Source: Dehalococcoidia bacterium (GTDB taxonomy: Bacteria; Chloroflexota; Dehalococcoidia; Lucifugimonadales; SHYT01). From it: 64,000 nucleotides of DNA. The notes below the pieces were generated by a model. That model was not told the origin of the DNA. It ran no database searches and worked only from the letters and a program-made list of their open reading frames with translations. The first letter of the stretch is position 1. Each line of letters opens with the position of its first letter. Of this stretch, positions 1 to 8,264 are shown one piece after another. The translations under genes and the position numbers were made by a program. The stretch spans positions 158,859 to 222,858 of the forward strand of contig SHXZ01000002.1 of NCBI GenBank assembly GCA_009693045.1. The letters are read 5' to 3'.

Positions 1-37
1 TGTTAGGTTAGGCACATCGGCTGGGTATGGCCGTGAC

Positions 38-124
38 GGGAGCTGGGGAAGCCCGGCTGAGAGGTCCCGAAGGGTCGGGACGACCGTCCGAACCTGACCT
101 GGGTAATGCCAGCGCAGGGACAGA
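38..124 (+). promoter_or_regulatory. TPP (THI-box) riboswitch upstream of thiGES
   Basis: Carries the two conserved blocks of the thiamine pyrophosphate aptamer: CTGAGAGG after a GGGG-containing P2 strand (about 45-64), and ACCTGACCTGGGTAATGCC followed by AGCGCAGGGA (92-120). It lies about 80 nt upstream of the thiG start. A hairpin with a T-rich flank follows at 142-174, so TPP binding probably attenuates thiGES transcription. Family assignment is secure; the exact ends are approximate. Confidence 0.93.
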
Positions 125-141
125 ATTGCAGCTGTTCGCAC

Positions 142-174
142 TGCCGCTGGTCAGCCCAGCGGCATTCTTGTTGT
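142..174 (+). terminator. Putative expression-platform terminator of the thiGES riboswitch
   Basis: A 9-bp inverted repeat (TGCCGCTGG at 142-150 with CCAGCGGCA at 156-164) is followed by a T-rich stretch (TTCTTGTTGT). It lies between the aptamer and the thiG ribosome-binding site, the expected place for a TPP-controlled attenuator. The U-tract is interrupted, so termination is inferred. Confidence 0.55.
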
Positions 175-201
175 GTAGGGTTCTGGGGAAAGGAGCGGAC
201 C

Positions 202-996
202 ATGAATGACTCACTGGTGATCGCCGGGAAGGAGTTCCACTCGCGGCTCATGTCGGGGACCGGACGATTCCGGAACAACGACGACATGGTCGCCGCGCTG
301 GAGGCCTCGGGGACGCAGATCGTCACCGTGGCCATCCGGCGTCTGGACCTGGACAACCCCAACGACCGGAACATCCTTGAGCTGATCGTCGACCGGTACA
401 CCATCCTGCCGAACACCGCGGGATCCAAGACCGCGGACGAGGCGGTCTTTACCGCGAAGCTGGGGCGGGAAGTGACCGGCACCAACTGGGTAAAGCTTGA
501 GGTTATCCCCGACCCGAAGTTTCTTTTCCCTGATCCGCAGGGTACGTTGCGCGCGGCGGAGCGGCTGGTCAAGGAAGGCTTCGTGGTGTTGCCGTACATG
601 CACGCAGACCCGGTGCTGGCCCAGCAGCTTGAGGATGTCGGCTGCGCGACCGTCATGCCGCTCGGCTCGGCGATTGGCTCGGGCCAGGGTATGCACACCC
701 GGGAAGAAGTGATGATCATCGTCAGCAACGCCAAGATCCCCGTGGTCGTGGACGCGGGGCTGGGCGTTCCCTCGGACGCGAGCATGGCGATGGAGATTGG
801 CGCTTCGGCGTGTCTTGTGAATACGGCGATCGCACAGGCGAAAGACCCGGCGCTGATGGGCGAGGCGTTCAAGCTCGGCGTGGAAGCGGGCCGCAAGGCG
901 TATCTGGCGGGGCGGATCGGTCGCAGGAGCTACGCCGAGGCCAGCAGCCCCACGACGGGCGTCGTCCAGGTAGCGGCGGGCAGGTCCGCGTCGTAG
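202..996 (+). CDS. thiG: Thiazole synthase ThiG
   Basis: A 264-residue cytoplasmic TIM-barrel enzyme. It forms the thiazole phosphate ring of thiamine from 1-deoxy-D-xylulose 5-phosphate, dehydroglycine and ThiS thiocarboxylate. The N-terminus reads [12 protein letters not shown] with [10 protein letters not shown] following, typical of ThiG. The [10 protein letters not shown] and [12 protein letters not shown] segments, and [13 protein letters not shown] near residue 180, are family hallmarks of the phosphate-binding barrel. The ATG at 202 is chosen because AAAGGAG lies 7 nt upstream; a longer in-frame reading would run into the leader. Two bases separate it from thiE. The order thiG-thiE-thiS behind a TPP riboswitch indicates one repressed operon. 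No thiF, thiO or thiH, which supply the other substrates, is present in the window. Confidence 0.96.
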   Translation: MNDSLVIAGKEFHSRLMSGTGRFRNNDDMVAALEASGTQIVTVAIRRLDLDNPNDRNILELIVDRYTILPNTAGSKTADEAVFTAKLGREVTGTNWVKLEVIPDPKFLFPDPQGTLRAAERLVKEGFVVLPYMHADPVLAQQLEDVGCATVMPLGSAIGSGQGMHTREEVMIIVSNAKIPVVVDAGLGVPSDASMAMEIGASACLVNTAIAQAKDPALMGEAFKLGVEAGRKAYLAGRIGRRSYAEASSPTTGVVQVAAGRSAS

Positions 997-998
997 CC

Positions 999-1682
999 AT
1001 GCGCCGGTTGCCTCAGCCATCCCTCACGTTGGTCACCGACCGGAGCCTGTGCCCCGGCGGTAGCCTCGCTGCCAGGGTTGAGGCCGCCGTGGCGGGCGGC
1101 GTGGACCTGGTACAGCTCCGCGAAAAGGAGCTGTCCGCGGGGGAGTTGTACCGCCTCGCTCTGGAGCTGAAGGAAGCCATCAGTGGCCGCGCGATGCTGG
1201 TTGTGAACGACCGTCTTGACGTTGCGATCGCGGCTGGCGTGGATGGCGTCCAGCTTCCTGAGTCGGGCCTGCCGGTAGGCGCGGCGCGCCGGTTGCTCCG
1301 CTGCGGCATGGTCATCGGCCGGTCGGTGCACTCGGCGGACGGCGCGGCGAAGGCCGAAGCGGATGGCGCTGACTTTCTGGTGCTCGGGACGATTTTCCCG
1401 TCGCGCTCGCACCCAGGGGCGTTGGGCGCTGGCATTGATACGATCAAAGAGACTCGCGCGCGGGTCCGCTGCCCGGTGCTTGTCATCGGCGGCGTGGACA
1501 CAGGCAACCTGGGGCCGTGCATCAGCGCGGGCGCCGATGGCGTGGCTGTCATCTCGGCGCTTCTGGGCGCCCCGGACGTTGCCGCCGCTGCGCGCGAGAT
1601 GAAGAACGCGTTGCGGCAAGCTTGGGCAAAGCGGGCGCTTAGCGTCACGACAACCGTGTGGGAATCGCGGGAGCAGCGATGA
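999..1682 (+). CDS. thiE: Thiamine-phosphate synthase ThiE
   Basis: A 227-residue enzyme of the usual length. It condenses HMP pyrophosphate with thiazole phosphate to give thiamine monophosphate. The (beta/alpha)8 barrel is visible from LTLVTDRSLCPGG. Next come VQLREKELSAGELY, which includes the conserved QLREK, and VNDRLDVAIAAGVDGVQLP, which binds substrate. GTIFPSRSHPG replaces the commoner GPxxxTxTK loop. ISAGADGVAVISAL closes the phosphate site. The ATG at 999 is 2 nt after the thiG stop, so translation is probably coupled. The stop overlaps the thiS start (ATGA). Confidence 0.94.
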   Translation: MRRLPQPSLTLVTDRSLCPGGSLAARVEAAVAGGVDLVQLREKELSAGELYRLALELKEAISGRAMLVVNDRLDVAIAAGVDGVQLPESGLPVGAARRLLRCGMVIGRSVHSADGAAKAEADGADFLVLGTIFPSRSHPGALGAGIDTIKETRARVRCPVLVIGGVDTGNLGPCISAGADGVAVISALLGAPDVAAAAREMKNALRQAWAKRALSVTTTVWESREQR

Positions 1683-1891
1683 TTAATGTAACCGTGAACG
1701 GCAAGCTGAGGCAGCTCGCGGACGCCACCGAGCTGATGGCGTTTCTGCTGGACATGAAGGTGAACTTCAAGTTCCTGGCGGTGGGCTATAACGGCGAGGT
1801 GCTGCCGAAGACGGAGTACGGCTCAGTGGTGCTCAAAGAGGGCGACGTACTTGAGGTCGTGAGGCCCATCGGCGGCGGCAGCGTGCGCTAG
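1679..1891 (+). CDS. thiS: Sulfur carrier protein ThiS with C-terminal extension
   Basis: A 70-residue ubiquitin-like carrier that delivers sulfur to ThiG as a thiocarboxylate. It begins MINVTVNGK, and the beta-grasp pattern with VLEVVRPIGGG is typical. The start overlaps the thiE stop by ATGA, so the two are translationally coupled. The odd point is the terminus: GGG is followed by Ser-Val-Arg before the stop, whereas ThiS normally ends at the glycine that ThiF adenylates. Either the tail is removed by a peptidase or activation differs here. Identity is secure; the meaning of the tail is open. Confidence 0.92.
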   Translation: MINVTVNGKLRQLADATELMAFLLDMKVNFKFLAVGYNGEVLPKTEYGSVVLKEGDVLEVVRPIGGGSVR

Positions 1892-1961
1892 CCGGCGGCA
1901 CCAGTCGGCGAACGACGCGCTGCTGTGGAAGCGTCCCGGCTGAAGGCAAGGCTCATGCTGT

Positions 1962-3233
1962 CTAGCGGCGTCCGCTCACCCTCGTCGTCGGCTCCTTCGT
2001 CTCCTCCGGTGGCCTCACGTTCCGGAACATCACCCACAGCGCCACGTCGTACGCGATCTTCAGGCCCGCGCATAGGGCGAACGGGGCGCTGGCCGACACC
2101 CCCTGCCACAGCGCCGTTCCGACTGAAGGCCCCGCCGTCCCCGCGATGCTTCTCCCCACCAGGTGCATGCTGGCCATCGCCACGCGCTCGCTCGGGCCCA
2201 CCACCGCCATCGTGTACGAATCCCGCGTCGGCACGTCCATCTGCCCTAGCAACGACCGCAGTTGCCAGAACAGCACGGCCATCCACACCGTCGGCGCGAA
2301 GGTCGCGGCAAGCAGGAACAGGCTGGACGGGATGTGCGTGAATACCATCGTGTTGATCAGCCCTATTCTGTTTGAAATCTTCGCCGCAAGCCAGAGTGAC
2401 ACCGCGGCCAGCACCTGCGAGCCGAACAGGATGACCGCCAGGGACGCCAGCTCCAGCCCAAACTTGGTGTTGAACCAGTACGCGACTAGGCTTTGGAGCA
2501 CCATGGATCCAGCGAAAGAATCAACCGCGAACAGTCCGGTGAGCGTGAAGATGATCCGCCGCGACGGCAGCCGGAGCGGATTGGTCCAGGTCTGCCCTCC
2601 CGTCCGCGCTTCAATGGCGGGCGAGAGCAAAGCGTAGAGCGTGGTCAAAACAACCAGGCAGACGATCAGGCCCACGAGGATCACCCTGATGGCCGAGACC
2701 TGTTCCAGGCCCATGAAACGCTGCAACAACGTGGGGATGCCCGCCGCCAGGCTGCCTAGAGCCGCCGCCGCCGTGGCCACGATGTTGTTCACGGCGTACA
2801 GGTCTGTCCGGCGGGACGAGGGCGCGGCGTCTGCCAGGCTCGCCTGCTCCAGCGCCTGGGTTGGGCCTGCGCCAGCCCCGCCTGCGAGGCTGAACGCGCC
2901 GAAAAAGGCGAACACCGTTAGCACGACGAAGTTGTTGGTAAGCACAAGGAGCAGCGAAGTGACCGCGGTCAACAGGCTGATGCCGACCAGCAGCCGCCGC
3001 CGGCCAACGCGCTCTGCAGTCAAGCCGACAACAAACGCGAAGAACGCCGAGCCTGCTACGCCCGCGCTGAAGAAGGCGCCCACTTGCACCAGGCTGAAGC
3101 CGAGGTCGGCGAGATAGATTGCGATCAGGACGGCTACAGTCCCCTGCGCGAAGCCGCGCACACCCCGCGCCGCGATAATTACCTTGCCGTCGCGGCTGAT
3201 CCAGGGAAGGGGTTTTGGCAACCTGGCGAGCAT
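1962..3233 (-). CDS. Major facilitator superfamily transporter
   Basis: About 423 residues with twelve predicted hydrophobic segments, in the size range of MFS permeases. The first half contains LADLGFSLVQVGAFFSAG and a loop GLTAERVGRRRLLVG, which is the MFS motif A between helices 2 and 3. The ATG at 3233 is preferred over a TTG at 3257 because AAGGGG lies 7 nt upstream. It follows thiD on the same strand after about 150 bp and may be the distal gene of the riboswitch-controlled operon. That would make a thiamine or precursor carrier possible, but the substrate cannot be read from sequence. It converges on thiGES. Confidence 0.85.
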   Translation of the reverse strand: MLARLPKPLPWISRDGKVIIAARGVRGFAQGTVAVLIAIYLADLGFSLVQVGAFFSAGVAGSAFFAFVVGLTAERVGRRRLLVGISLLTAVTSLLLVLTNNFVVLTVFAFFGAFSLAGGAGAGPTQALEQASLADAAPSSRRTDLYAVNNIVATAAAALGSLAAGIPTLLQRFMGLEQVSAIRVILVGLIVCLVVLTTLYALLSPAIEARTGGQTWTNPLRLPSRRIIFTLTGLFAVDSFAGSMVLQSLVAYWFNTKFGLELASLAVILFGSQVLAAVSLWLAAKISNRIGLINTMVFTHIPSSLFLLAATFAPTVWMAVLFWQLRSLLGQMDVPTRDSYTMAVVGPSERVAMASMHLVGRSIAGTAGPSVGTALWQGVSASAPFALCAGLKIAYDVALWVMFRNVRPPEETKEPTTRVSGRR

Positions 3234-3384
3234 CGAGCGCCCCTTAGACACCGTCAATCGTTACGGCGCTGGCTCGGCCAAGTATAGCGGTTGTGAGGAG
3301 CGACAGCGGCGGCTATAGAGGACTCAATTGTCAACGCACCGCGGTCACTGGGTGCACGGCGAGGCGAAGTACATAGAGAGTTGG

Positions 3385-4197
3385 CTACCGGCGCAGCCGA
3401 TAGAAATGGTTCAACGGCCCGTGCCCGTGGCCGATGGGGTAGGCCTTGCGGATGGCGTTGGTGACGTACCGCTTCGCCCTCGCTGTCGCCTCAAGGGGCG
3501 AGTATCCCAGCGCCAGGTTGGCTGCGACCGCCGACGCGAACGTGCAGCCCGTCCCGTGGGTGCTCGTGGTCTGCACGCGCTGCGCCGAAAACGCGTGGAA
3601 CTCCTCGCCGTCGTAGAACAGGTCCACCGGCGGGCCCTCAAGGTGGCCGCCCTTTACCACCACGGCCTTCGCACCCAAGTCGTGCACGATTGTCCGTGCG
3701 GCGTCGTACGCCTGCTCCAGCGTCTCCACGCGCCTCCCCGTTAGCTCCGCGGCCTCCGGCAGGTTGGGCGTCACGATCGTCGCCATCGGGACGAGCACAC
3801 TGCGCAGCGTATCCAGCGCGTCCTGGCGCAGCAGGCGGTCGCCGCCCTTTGCAATCATCACCGGGTCAACCACGATCCGGTCCAGCCGGTGATGGCGCAG
3901 CCGCTCGGCGACCGTGCTGATGATCGCCGCGCTGGACAGCATGCCGGTCTTGACCACGTCCGCGCCGATGTCCGTCACTACGGCGTCAAGCTGCGCGGCG
4001 ATGACCTCCGTCGGCACCTCGTGGACGGCCGTCACGCCGAGCGTGTTCTGGGCAGTGATCGCGGTGAGGACTGACGTGCCGTAAACGCCCAGCGCCGCGA
4101 ACGTCTTGAGGTCGGCCTGGATGCCCGCGCCGGCGCCGGAGTCCGATCCCGCAATGGTCATAGCAACCGGCACGCGTTGCCCGCGCCGCTGTGTCAT
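3385..4197 (-). CDS. thiD: Hydroxymethylpyrimidine / phosphomethylpyrimidine kinase ThiD
   Basis: A 270-residue ribokinase-fold enzyme that phosphorylates HMP and HMP phosphate in thiamine synthesis. It begins with [20 protein letters not shown], the signature of Thi[28 protein letters not shown] and [10 protein letters not shown] follow. The anion-hole and catalytic-base motif is [13 protein letters not shown]. The ATG at 4197 has GGAG a few bases upstream. It is 20 nt downstream of the ThiY-like gene, so the tenA-SBP-ThiY-ThiD run is probably one transcript. It pairs functionally with ThiE, which uses the pyrophosphate product. Confidence 0.95.
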   Translation of the reverse strand: MTQRRGQRVPVAMTIAGSDSGAGAGIQADLKTFAALGVYGTSVLTAITAQNTLGVTAVHEVPTEVIAAQLDAVVTDIGADVVKTGMLSSAAIISTVAERLRHHRLDRIVVDPVMIAKGGDRLLRQDALDTLRSVLVPMATIVTPNLPEAAELTGRRVETLEQAYDAARTIVHDLGAKAVVVKGGHLEGPPVDLFYDGEEFHAFSAQRVQTTSTHGTGCTFASAVAANLALGYSPLEATARAKRYVTNAIRKAYPIGHGHGPLNHFYRLRR

Positions 4198-4217
4198 AAC
4201 GCTGCTCCGTAAGGGCT

Positions 4218-5237
4218 TTACTGCTTCTTGCCGATCTCTTCCACGTAGCCGTTCGTGAACGCTCGACCTGCCTCCATGGGCTTCGCCAGAAGGCCTTGCG
4301 CCTGCATCCACGTGCTCAGCGCACGCCACCGTTCGGCAGTCTGCCAGCCGAACGAAGGTACGGCGTCGGTCCATGCCGGGGCCAACAGGCGGATAGCGCG
4401 CCCGTCAACTTCCTTGTCCATCCCTGGGCTTGGGTTGGCAAGCGCGGTGACGGCGCCGTCAGGGTCCTGGCCTGCGTCTCGATAGCCCTTTAGCACCGCA
4501 AGCATCAGGCGCAGGACAACTTGGGGCCGCACCTTCAGTGTGTCCTCGTTCGTGACGAGCATCATCCCATAGTAGTCGGGCGCGCCCCACTGTTCCATCT
4601 TCAGCACGACCGCTTGCCGGCCCTGCTGCTCAATAAGAGCGCTCTCGCGGGTCCAGTCGGCGCCCACCACGGCGTCAACGCGCCTGGCGAGCATGGCGGG
4701 CACGAGGTCGGTGTCGATGTTGACCAGATCCACCTTGCGGAAGTCGCCCCCGTCGTTCTCCACCACGGTCTTCAGCAACGCCTCGTCCAACGGAACGCCA
4801 GCGTAGCCCACCTTCTTGCCGGCCAGATCGCGTGGCCGGGTGATCCCGGACGACTTGAGGGTTAGGACCGCGCTGAGCGGGTGCTGCGCCATCGCGGCAA
4901 TGGCGACGACCGGGATCCCCTGCGCTCGCGCCAGCAAGACGCTGGGCTGATCGCTGACGCCGAAGTCGGCCTTGCCAGCGCCCACTGTCTTAAGTACGGT
5001 GGAAGGATCCGCTGGCGTGGTCAAGTTGACGTCCAGGCCATCCGCCTTGAAGTAGCCCTTCCCCTGTGCGACGAACAGCCCCGCGTGGCTCGCGTTGGGC
5101 GGCGCGTCCAGTGCCAGGCTGACCTTGACCCTGTCCTCATTGCCCCCACCGCAGCCTGTGACTACCGTCAGGATCGCTGCCAACAAGAGCGCAAACCAGA
5201 CTCGACGACGTGGTTTGAGTAGGCGCGCCATGCTCAT
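4218..5237 (-). CDS. NMT1/THI5-type (ThiY-like) solute-binding lipoprotein
   Basis: About 339 residues. A lipoprotein signal peptide ends in the lipobox VVTGC, followed by a glycine-rich linker. The mature part has the NMT1/THI5 pattern [20 protein letters not shown], then [20 protein letters not shown] and [12 protein letters not shown]. These are typical of proteins that bind HMP, formylaminopyrimidine or related thiamine precursors and feed an ABC importer. It lies inside the TPP-riboswitch operon between the family-5 binding protein and thiD, which supports a pyrimidine-precursor ligand. No ThiX permease or ThiZ ATPase is adjacent. The start is uncertain: ATG at 5237 or 5231, neither with a clear ribosome-binding site. 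Confidence 0.85.
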   Translation of the reverse strand: MSMARLLKPRRRVWFALLLAAILTVVTGCGGGNEDRVKVSLALDAPPNASHAGLFVAQGKGYFKADGLDVNLTTPADPSTVLKTVGAGKADFGVSDQPSVLLARAQGIPVVAIAAMAQHPLSAVLTLKSSGITRPRDLAGKKVGYAGVPLDEALLKTVVENDGGDFRKVDLVNIDTDLVPAMLARRVDAVVGADWTRESALIEQQGRQAVVLKMEQWGAPDYYGMMLVTNEDTLKVRPQVVLRLMLAVLKGYRDAGQDPDGAVTALANPSPGMDKEVDGRAIRLLAPAWTDAVPSFGWQTAERWRALSTWMQAQGLLAKPMEAGRAFTNGYVEEIGKKQ

Positions 5238-5322
5238 GTCAGACACGCCGATTGCCATTGCCCTGGCTCGAATGGGCGGTCGCAGCCGCAGCACTCGGAC
5301 GAGCCACTCTCGCGTCGCCAGC

Positions 5323-7227
5323 TTACTTGCGGCCGCTCGGGTACTTGCCGGCATCGTGCATGGCCATCCAGGTGGAACCCGCAGGCCCCGACGTGAACCA
5401 GTTGGTTTCATGCGACGCGCCGTTCATCTCCCACGGCTGCATCAGCGTGAAGGTGGTCCCCACCCCGATGCGGATTTGATACACCTGCGTCAGTTCGTAC
5501 TGGTCAAACTCCCAGAGCATCTTCACCCGCTTCACGGGGTCCAGCTCGCCGCGTTCCTTCAGGTACATCTCGTTGATCAGGGGGTCGTCCAGCTTCTGGA
5601 CGTTCTGGGGGCTGCCCTTGATGAGCTGGCCGAAGGCGTCGTCCGCGGTGCCCCACGAGCTCCGGATCCACGACGACCCGTGGTGGACGAGGCCCTCCCA
5701 CGTGCCTTCTAAGAATTGGCTGCTGAACGTCACGCCGTCAACCACTTTGATCGCCATGTCTATCCCCAGGTATTTCTTCCACTGGGCCTGCAGGAACAGC
5801 GACTCGTCGTAAAAGCGCCCCGAGCTGAAGGTGAGGATCAGGGTGGTGCTGAAGCCATTCGGATAGCCTGCGTCAACCATGAGCCTTTTCGCCTTCTCAG
5901 GGTTGAACTGGTAGTTTTCGCCGGCCTGCGCCAGCGTCATGTAGAACTCATCGCCAAAGTAGTCGCGGCTGATGAGCGGCACAAAGAGGCTGAACCCGTC
6001 AATGCTGGTCTCCCACAACGACGGGTGGTCCATGGTCATCGTCATGGCGCGGCGGACTCGCACGTCGCCCAGGGCGTCTTTGAGCTGAGGCCGCAGCGTC
6101 ACCGTGACGCCGCCGGTTCCGCCTTGCGCGTGGATCTGTGCGCCTGGGACTCGTTTGATCACGTCCTCCGCCTCGGCCACGCGGCTGGCGCTGAAAAAGT
6201 CGTTTCTGCCGGTGATGAATGCCGCCTTCTGGTTGGAGGTGTCCGGAACAGACAGTACGGTCAGGCGGTCCACGTACGGGAGCCCTTTGAGGTAGAACTC
6301 AGGATTCTTGGCTAGCACCAGCCTGGTCCGCGTCTCGTATTCGGACACCAGGAAGGGACCGGGGCTCTTCGTCTTGATCTCGTCAAGGCAACCCTTTTGC
6401 TCGTAGCATTCCTTGGAGAAGATGCCCATGCTAGTGTGCGCCATGTTTTTCAGGAAATCGGCGTTGGGCGACTCCATCGTGATCTTCACCGTGTAGCGGT
6501 CCGCGGCTTCAAGCTTCTTGACCAGGGCGAGATTGTTTTTGACGGTGCCTTCTTTCCTGGTCGTGTCCAAGAAGAAAACGATGTCCTCGGCGATCACCTC
6601 GCGATCCATCCTGGCCATGGGCGGCGCTGCGGGCCACAGCACGCCTTTCCGAATGCGAAAGACGTAGGTGAGCGAGTCCGGTTGCTCCCAGCCCTGGAAG
6701 ATGCCCGGCACGATTACGGTCGTCTTGTTGCGCGCTCGCTGGCCCTTGCAGACCGAAAAGTCCTCCCGTTCCACCCAGCTGCATCGCCCCATCTCCGTGT
6801 AAAGCAGCATTCCGGCGACGCTGGGCCGGTTGAGCGCCGTGAAAGACAGCAGCCGGAAGGATGACTCAGTAAAGCTAAAGAACCCGATTAGCCCAATCGC
6901 GTCGCCGCCGTATTGCGCTTTGGTCCACAGCGACAGCTTGTTCTGGTGCCACTGCTGCATGTACTGCCAGCCCTTGAGTTTGGCGATGTTGTCCGCGTAG
7001 AACAGCGGCCCTCCGGACACGAGCGGCTGGGGAGCGCGCGCGGGCGCCGGGACCGCGACGGGCGTGGGTGCGGACGGTGGTGTTGCCTGGGCGGGCGTCA
7101 GCGCGGCAGGTGCGCTCGGAGACGGCGTCGCGGCCGGCTCCGTCTTGGCGCAGGCAGCCGCCAAGAGAATCGCCGCAAGGGCGGTTGCGACGATCAACAG
7201 TGGCCTGGGGCTTACGTGGCTGCTCAT
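5323..7227 (-). CDS. Family-5 extracellular solute-binding lipoprotein in the thiamine operon
   Basis: A 634-residue exported lipoprotein of the DppA/OppA (SBP_bac_5) superfamily. The signal peptide ends with LLAAAC, and a Pro/Ala/Thr-rich linker of about 45 residues follows. The body has family-typical segments: VFRIRKGVLWP, KNPEFYLKGLPYVDRL, DVRVRRAMTMTMD and EKAKRLMVDAGYPNGF. Family members usually bind peptides, nickel, sugars or other solutes for ABC importers, but no permease or ATPase is nearby. Its place between tenA and thiD, behind a TPP riboswitch, suggests a thiamine-related ligand. A clear paralogue lies at 39249-41198, sharing for example QPWEMNGASH near the C-terminus. Confidence 0.88.
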   Translation of the reverse strand: MSSHVSPRPLLIVATALAAILLAAACAKTEPAATPSPSAPAALTPAQATPPSAPTPVAVPAPARAPQPLVSGGPLFYADNIAKLKGWQYMQQWHQNKLSLWTKAQYGGDAIGLIGFFSFTESSFRLLSFTALNRPSVAGMLLYTEMGRCSWVEREDFSVCKGQRARNKTTVIVPGIFQGWEQPDSLTYVFRIRKGVLWPAAPPMARMDREVIAEDIVFFLDTTRKEGTVKNNLALVKKLEAADRYTVKITMESPNADFLKNMAHTSMGIFSKECYEQKGCLDEIKTKSPGPFLVSEYETRTRLVLAKNPEFYLKGLPYVDRLTVLSVPDTSNQKAAFITGRNDFFSASRVAEAEDVIKRVPGAQIHAQGGTGGVTVTLRPQLKDALGDVRVRRAMTMTMDHPSLWETSIDGFSLFVPLISRDYFGDEFYMTLAQAGENYQFNPEKAKRLMVDAGYPNGFSTTLILTFSSGRFYDESLFLQAQWKKYLGIDMAIKVVDGVTFSSQFLEGTWEGLVHHGSSWIRSSWGTADDAFGQLIKGSPQNVQKLDDPLINEMYLKERGELDPVKRVKMLWEFDQYELTQVYQIRIGVGTTFTLMQPWEMNGASHETNWFTSGPAGSTWMAMHDAGKYPSGRK

Positions 7228-7262
7228 GGATTGGCCTCTGCTCTTATCTTAAAATCGGGCAT

Positions 7263-7925
7263 TTATGTGAGGGGCCACCGCTCCAGCTTGTAGGCCATGT
7301 CCCAGAACTGGAACTCATAGCGCATGCTGGTGAGGAAGATCCGGCGCATCCTCTCGCGGTCGGCGGGCCCGCCCCCAGCGGACTGCCTGTCAATGAAACC
7401 GCGCCACGTGTCCACGCTCTCTTGCAGCGGCGCGCCATCGTAGAAGTTCGCCCACTCTTTGTAGACCGGGTGCTCGGTGCCATGCACGATCCTGCCCAGC
7501 TCATTGTACGTCCAGGCGCAGGGCAGTAGAGAGGCTGCCGCGTCCCCGACGCTGCCTTGAGAGGCGCTTATCAGCATATGGTTCACGTACGCCAGGTTAG
7601 TCGGAGCAAGCTGGGCCTTTTCCACCTCCGCCAGGTCCATTTCCAGCTTCTCAAAGCGGCCTTTGTGGCCCAGCCGTTCTACCGGGCGCTCGAGCCGTTT
7701 GGTGAGCAACTGGAGCGTAGGCGAATCGGGGGCCTTTGAGATCGCGATGGCTACGGTGCGGGCCAGATACCCAAGGTAGTGGTAGTCCTGTAGGATGAAA
7801 TAACGAAACGACTCTATCGGCAGCGTGCCTGCGTGCAGCTCGCGGAGAAACGGGTGCCGGTCTATGGCTGACCAGATGCCTTGCGCCTCTTCGCGCAACT
7901 GTGCCGAGAAGCTGTTCTGAGTCAT
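7263..7925 (-). CDS. tenA: TenA-family aminopyrimidine aminohydrolase / thiaminase II
   Basis: A 220-residue all-helical enzyme. TenA hydrolyses aminopyrimidine thiamine breakdown products to HMP for salvage. Features include the N-terminal HPFLRELHAGTLPIESFRYF and DYHYLGYLAR. The conserved cysteine is in LPCAWTYNELG, corresponding to the catalytic Cys135 region of the Bacillus enzyme. YEFQFWDMAY near the C-terminus matches the conserved glutamate segment. It is the first gene after the minus-strand TPP riboswitch and terminator, so it is directly TPP-repressed. Its product HMP would be phosphorylated by ThiD downstream. Confidence 0.94.
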   Translation of the reverse strand: MTQNSFSAQLREEAQGIWSAIDRHPFLRELHAGTLPIESFRYFILQDYHYLGYLARTVAIAISKAPDSPTLQLLTKRLERPVERLGHKGRFEKLEMDLAEVEKAQLAPTNLAYVNHMLISASQGSVGDAAASLLPCAWTYNELGRIVHGTEHPVYKEWANFYDGAPLQESVDTWRGFIDRQSAGGGPADRERMRRIFLTSMRYEFQFWDMAYKLERWPLT

Positions 7926-7982
7926 TGCTATTCCTCCCGTTTGCTTGTCTGCCGCAAAAGCCCCTGCGCAATCGCGAGAGTC

Positions 7983-8023
7983 CCCGAGAAAAAGAGAAGC
8001 CGCTCGCCAGAAGCGAGCGGCTT
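7983..8023 (-). terminator. Intrinsic terminator of the tenA TPP riboswitch
   Basis: A perfect 11-bp stem (AAGCCGCTCGC at 7997-8007 with its complement at 8013-8023) has a 5-nt loop. On the minus strand a CTCTTTTTCTC tract follows it directly. It sits between the aptamer and tenA, so this riboswitch very likely works by transcription termination. Confidence 0.88.
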
Positions 8024-8046
8024 AGTCGTGGGCGTCACGCAACCGC

Positions 8047-8133
8047 ATCCCTCCGCTGGCATTACCCAGGTCAGGTTCGTGGGGTCGTCCCGATTTATCG
8101 GGACCTCTCAGCCGGGCTGCCCCAGCTCCCCCT
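8047..8133 (-). promoter_or_regulatory. TPP (THI-box) riboswitch upstream of tenA operon
   Basis: The minus strand reads a GGGG-containing P2 strand, CTGAGAGG, then ACCTGACCTGGGTAATGCC and AGCGGAGGGA, the diagnostic TPP aptamer blocks. It is nearly identical to the aptamer at 38-124 in the conserved core. The terminator at 7983-8023 is its expression platform. It controls tenA and presumably the binding proteins and thiD behind it. Confidence 0.94.
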
Positions 8134-8264
8134 CGGTAAATCTACTTGTAAGGCGCCATCAGAGTAGCGCGGCGCGGTGGCGCTGTCAACCTAATGTCAA
8201 TACCTAGCGCGTTCTGCAACGTTATACTCGGTGAAGTCGCTCGCGGAACGCTGTGGATAGGTCT

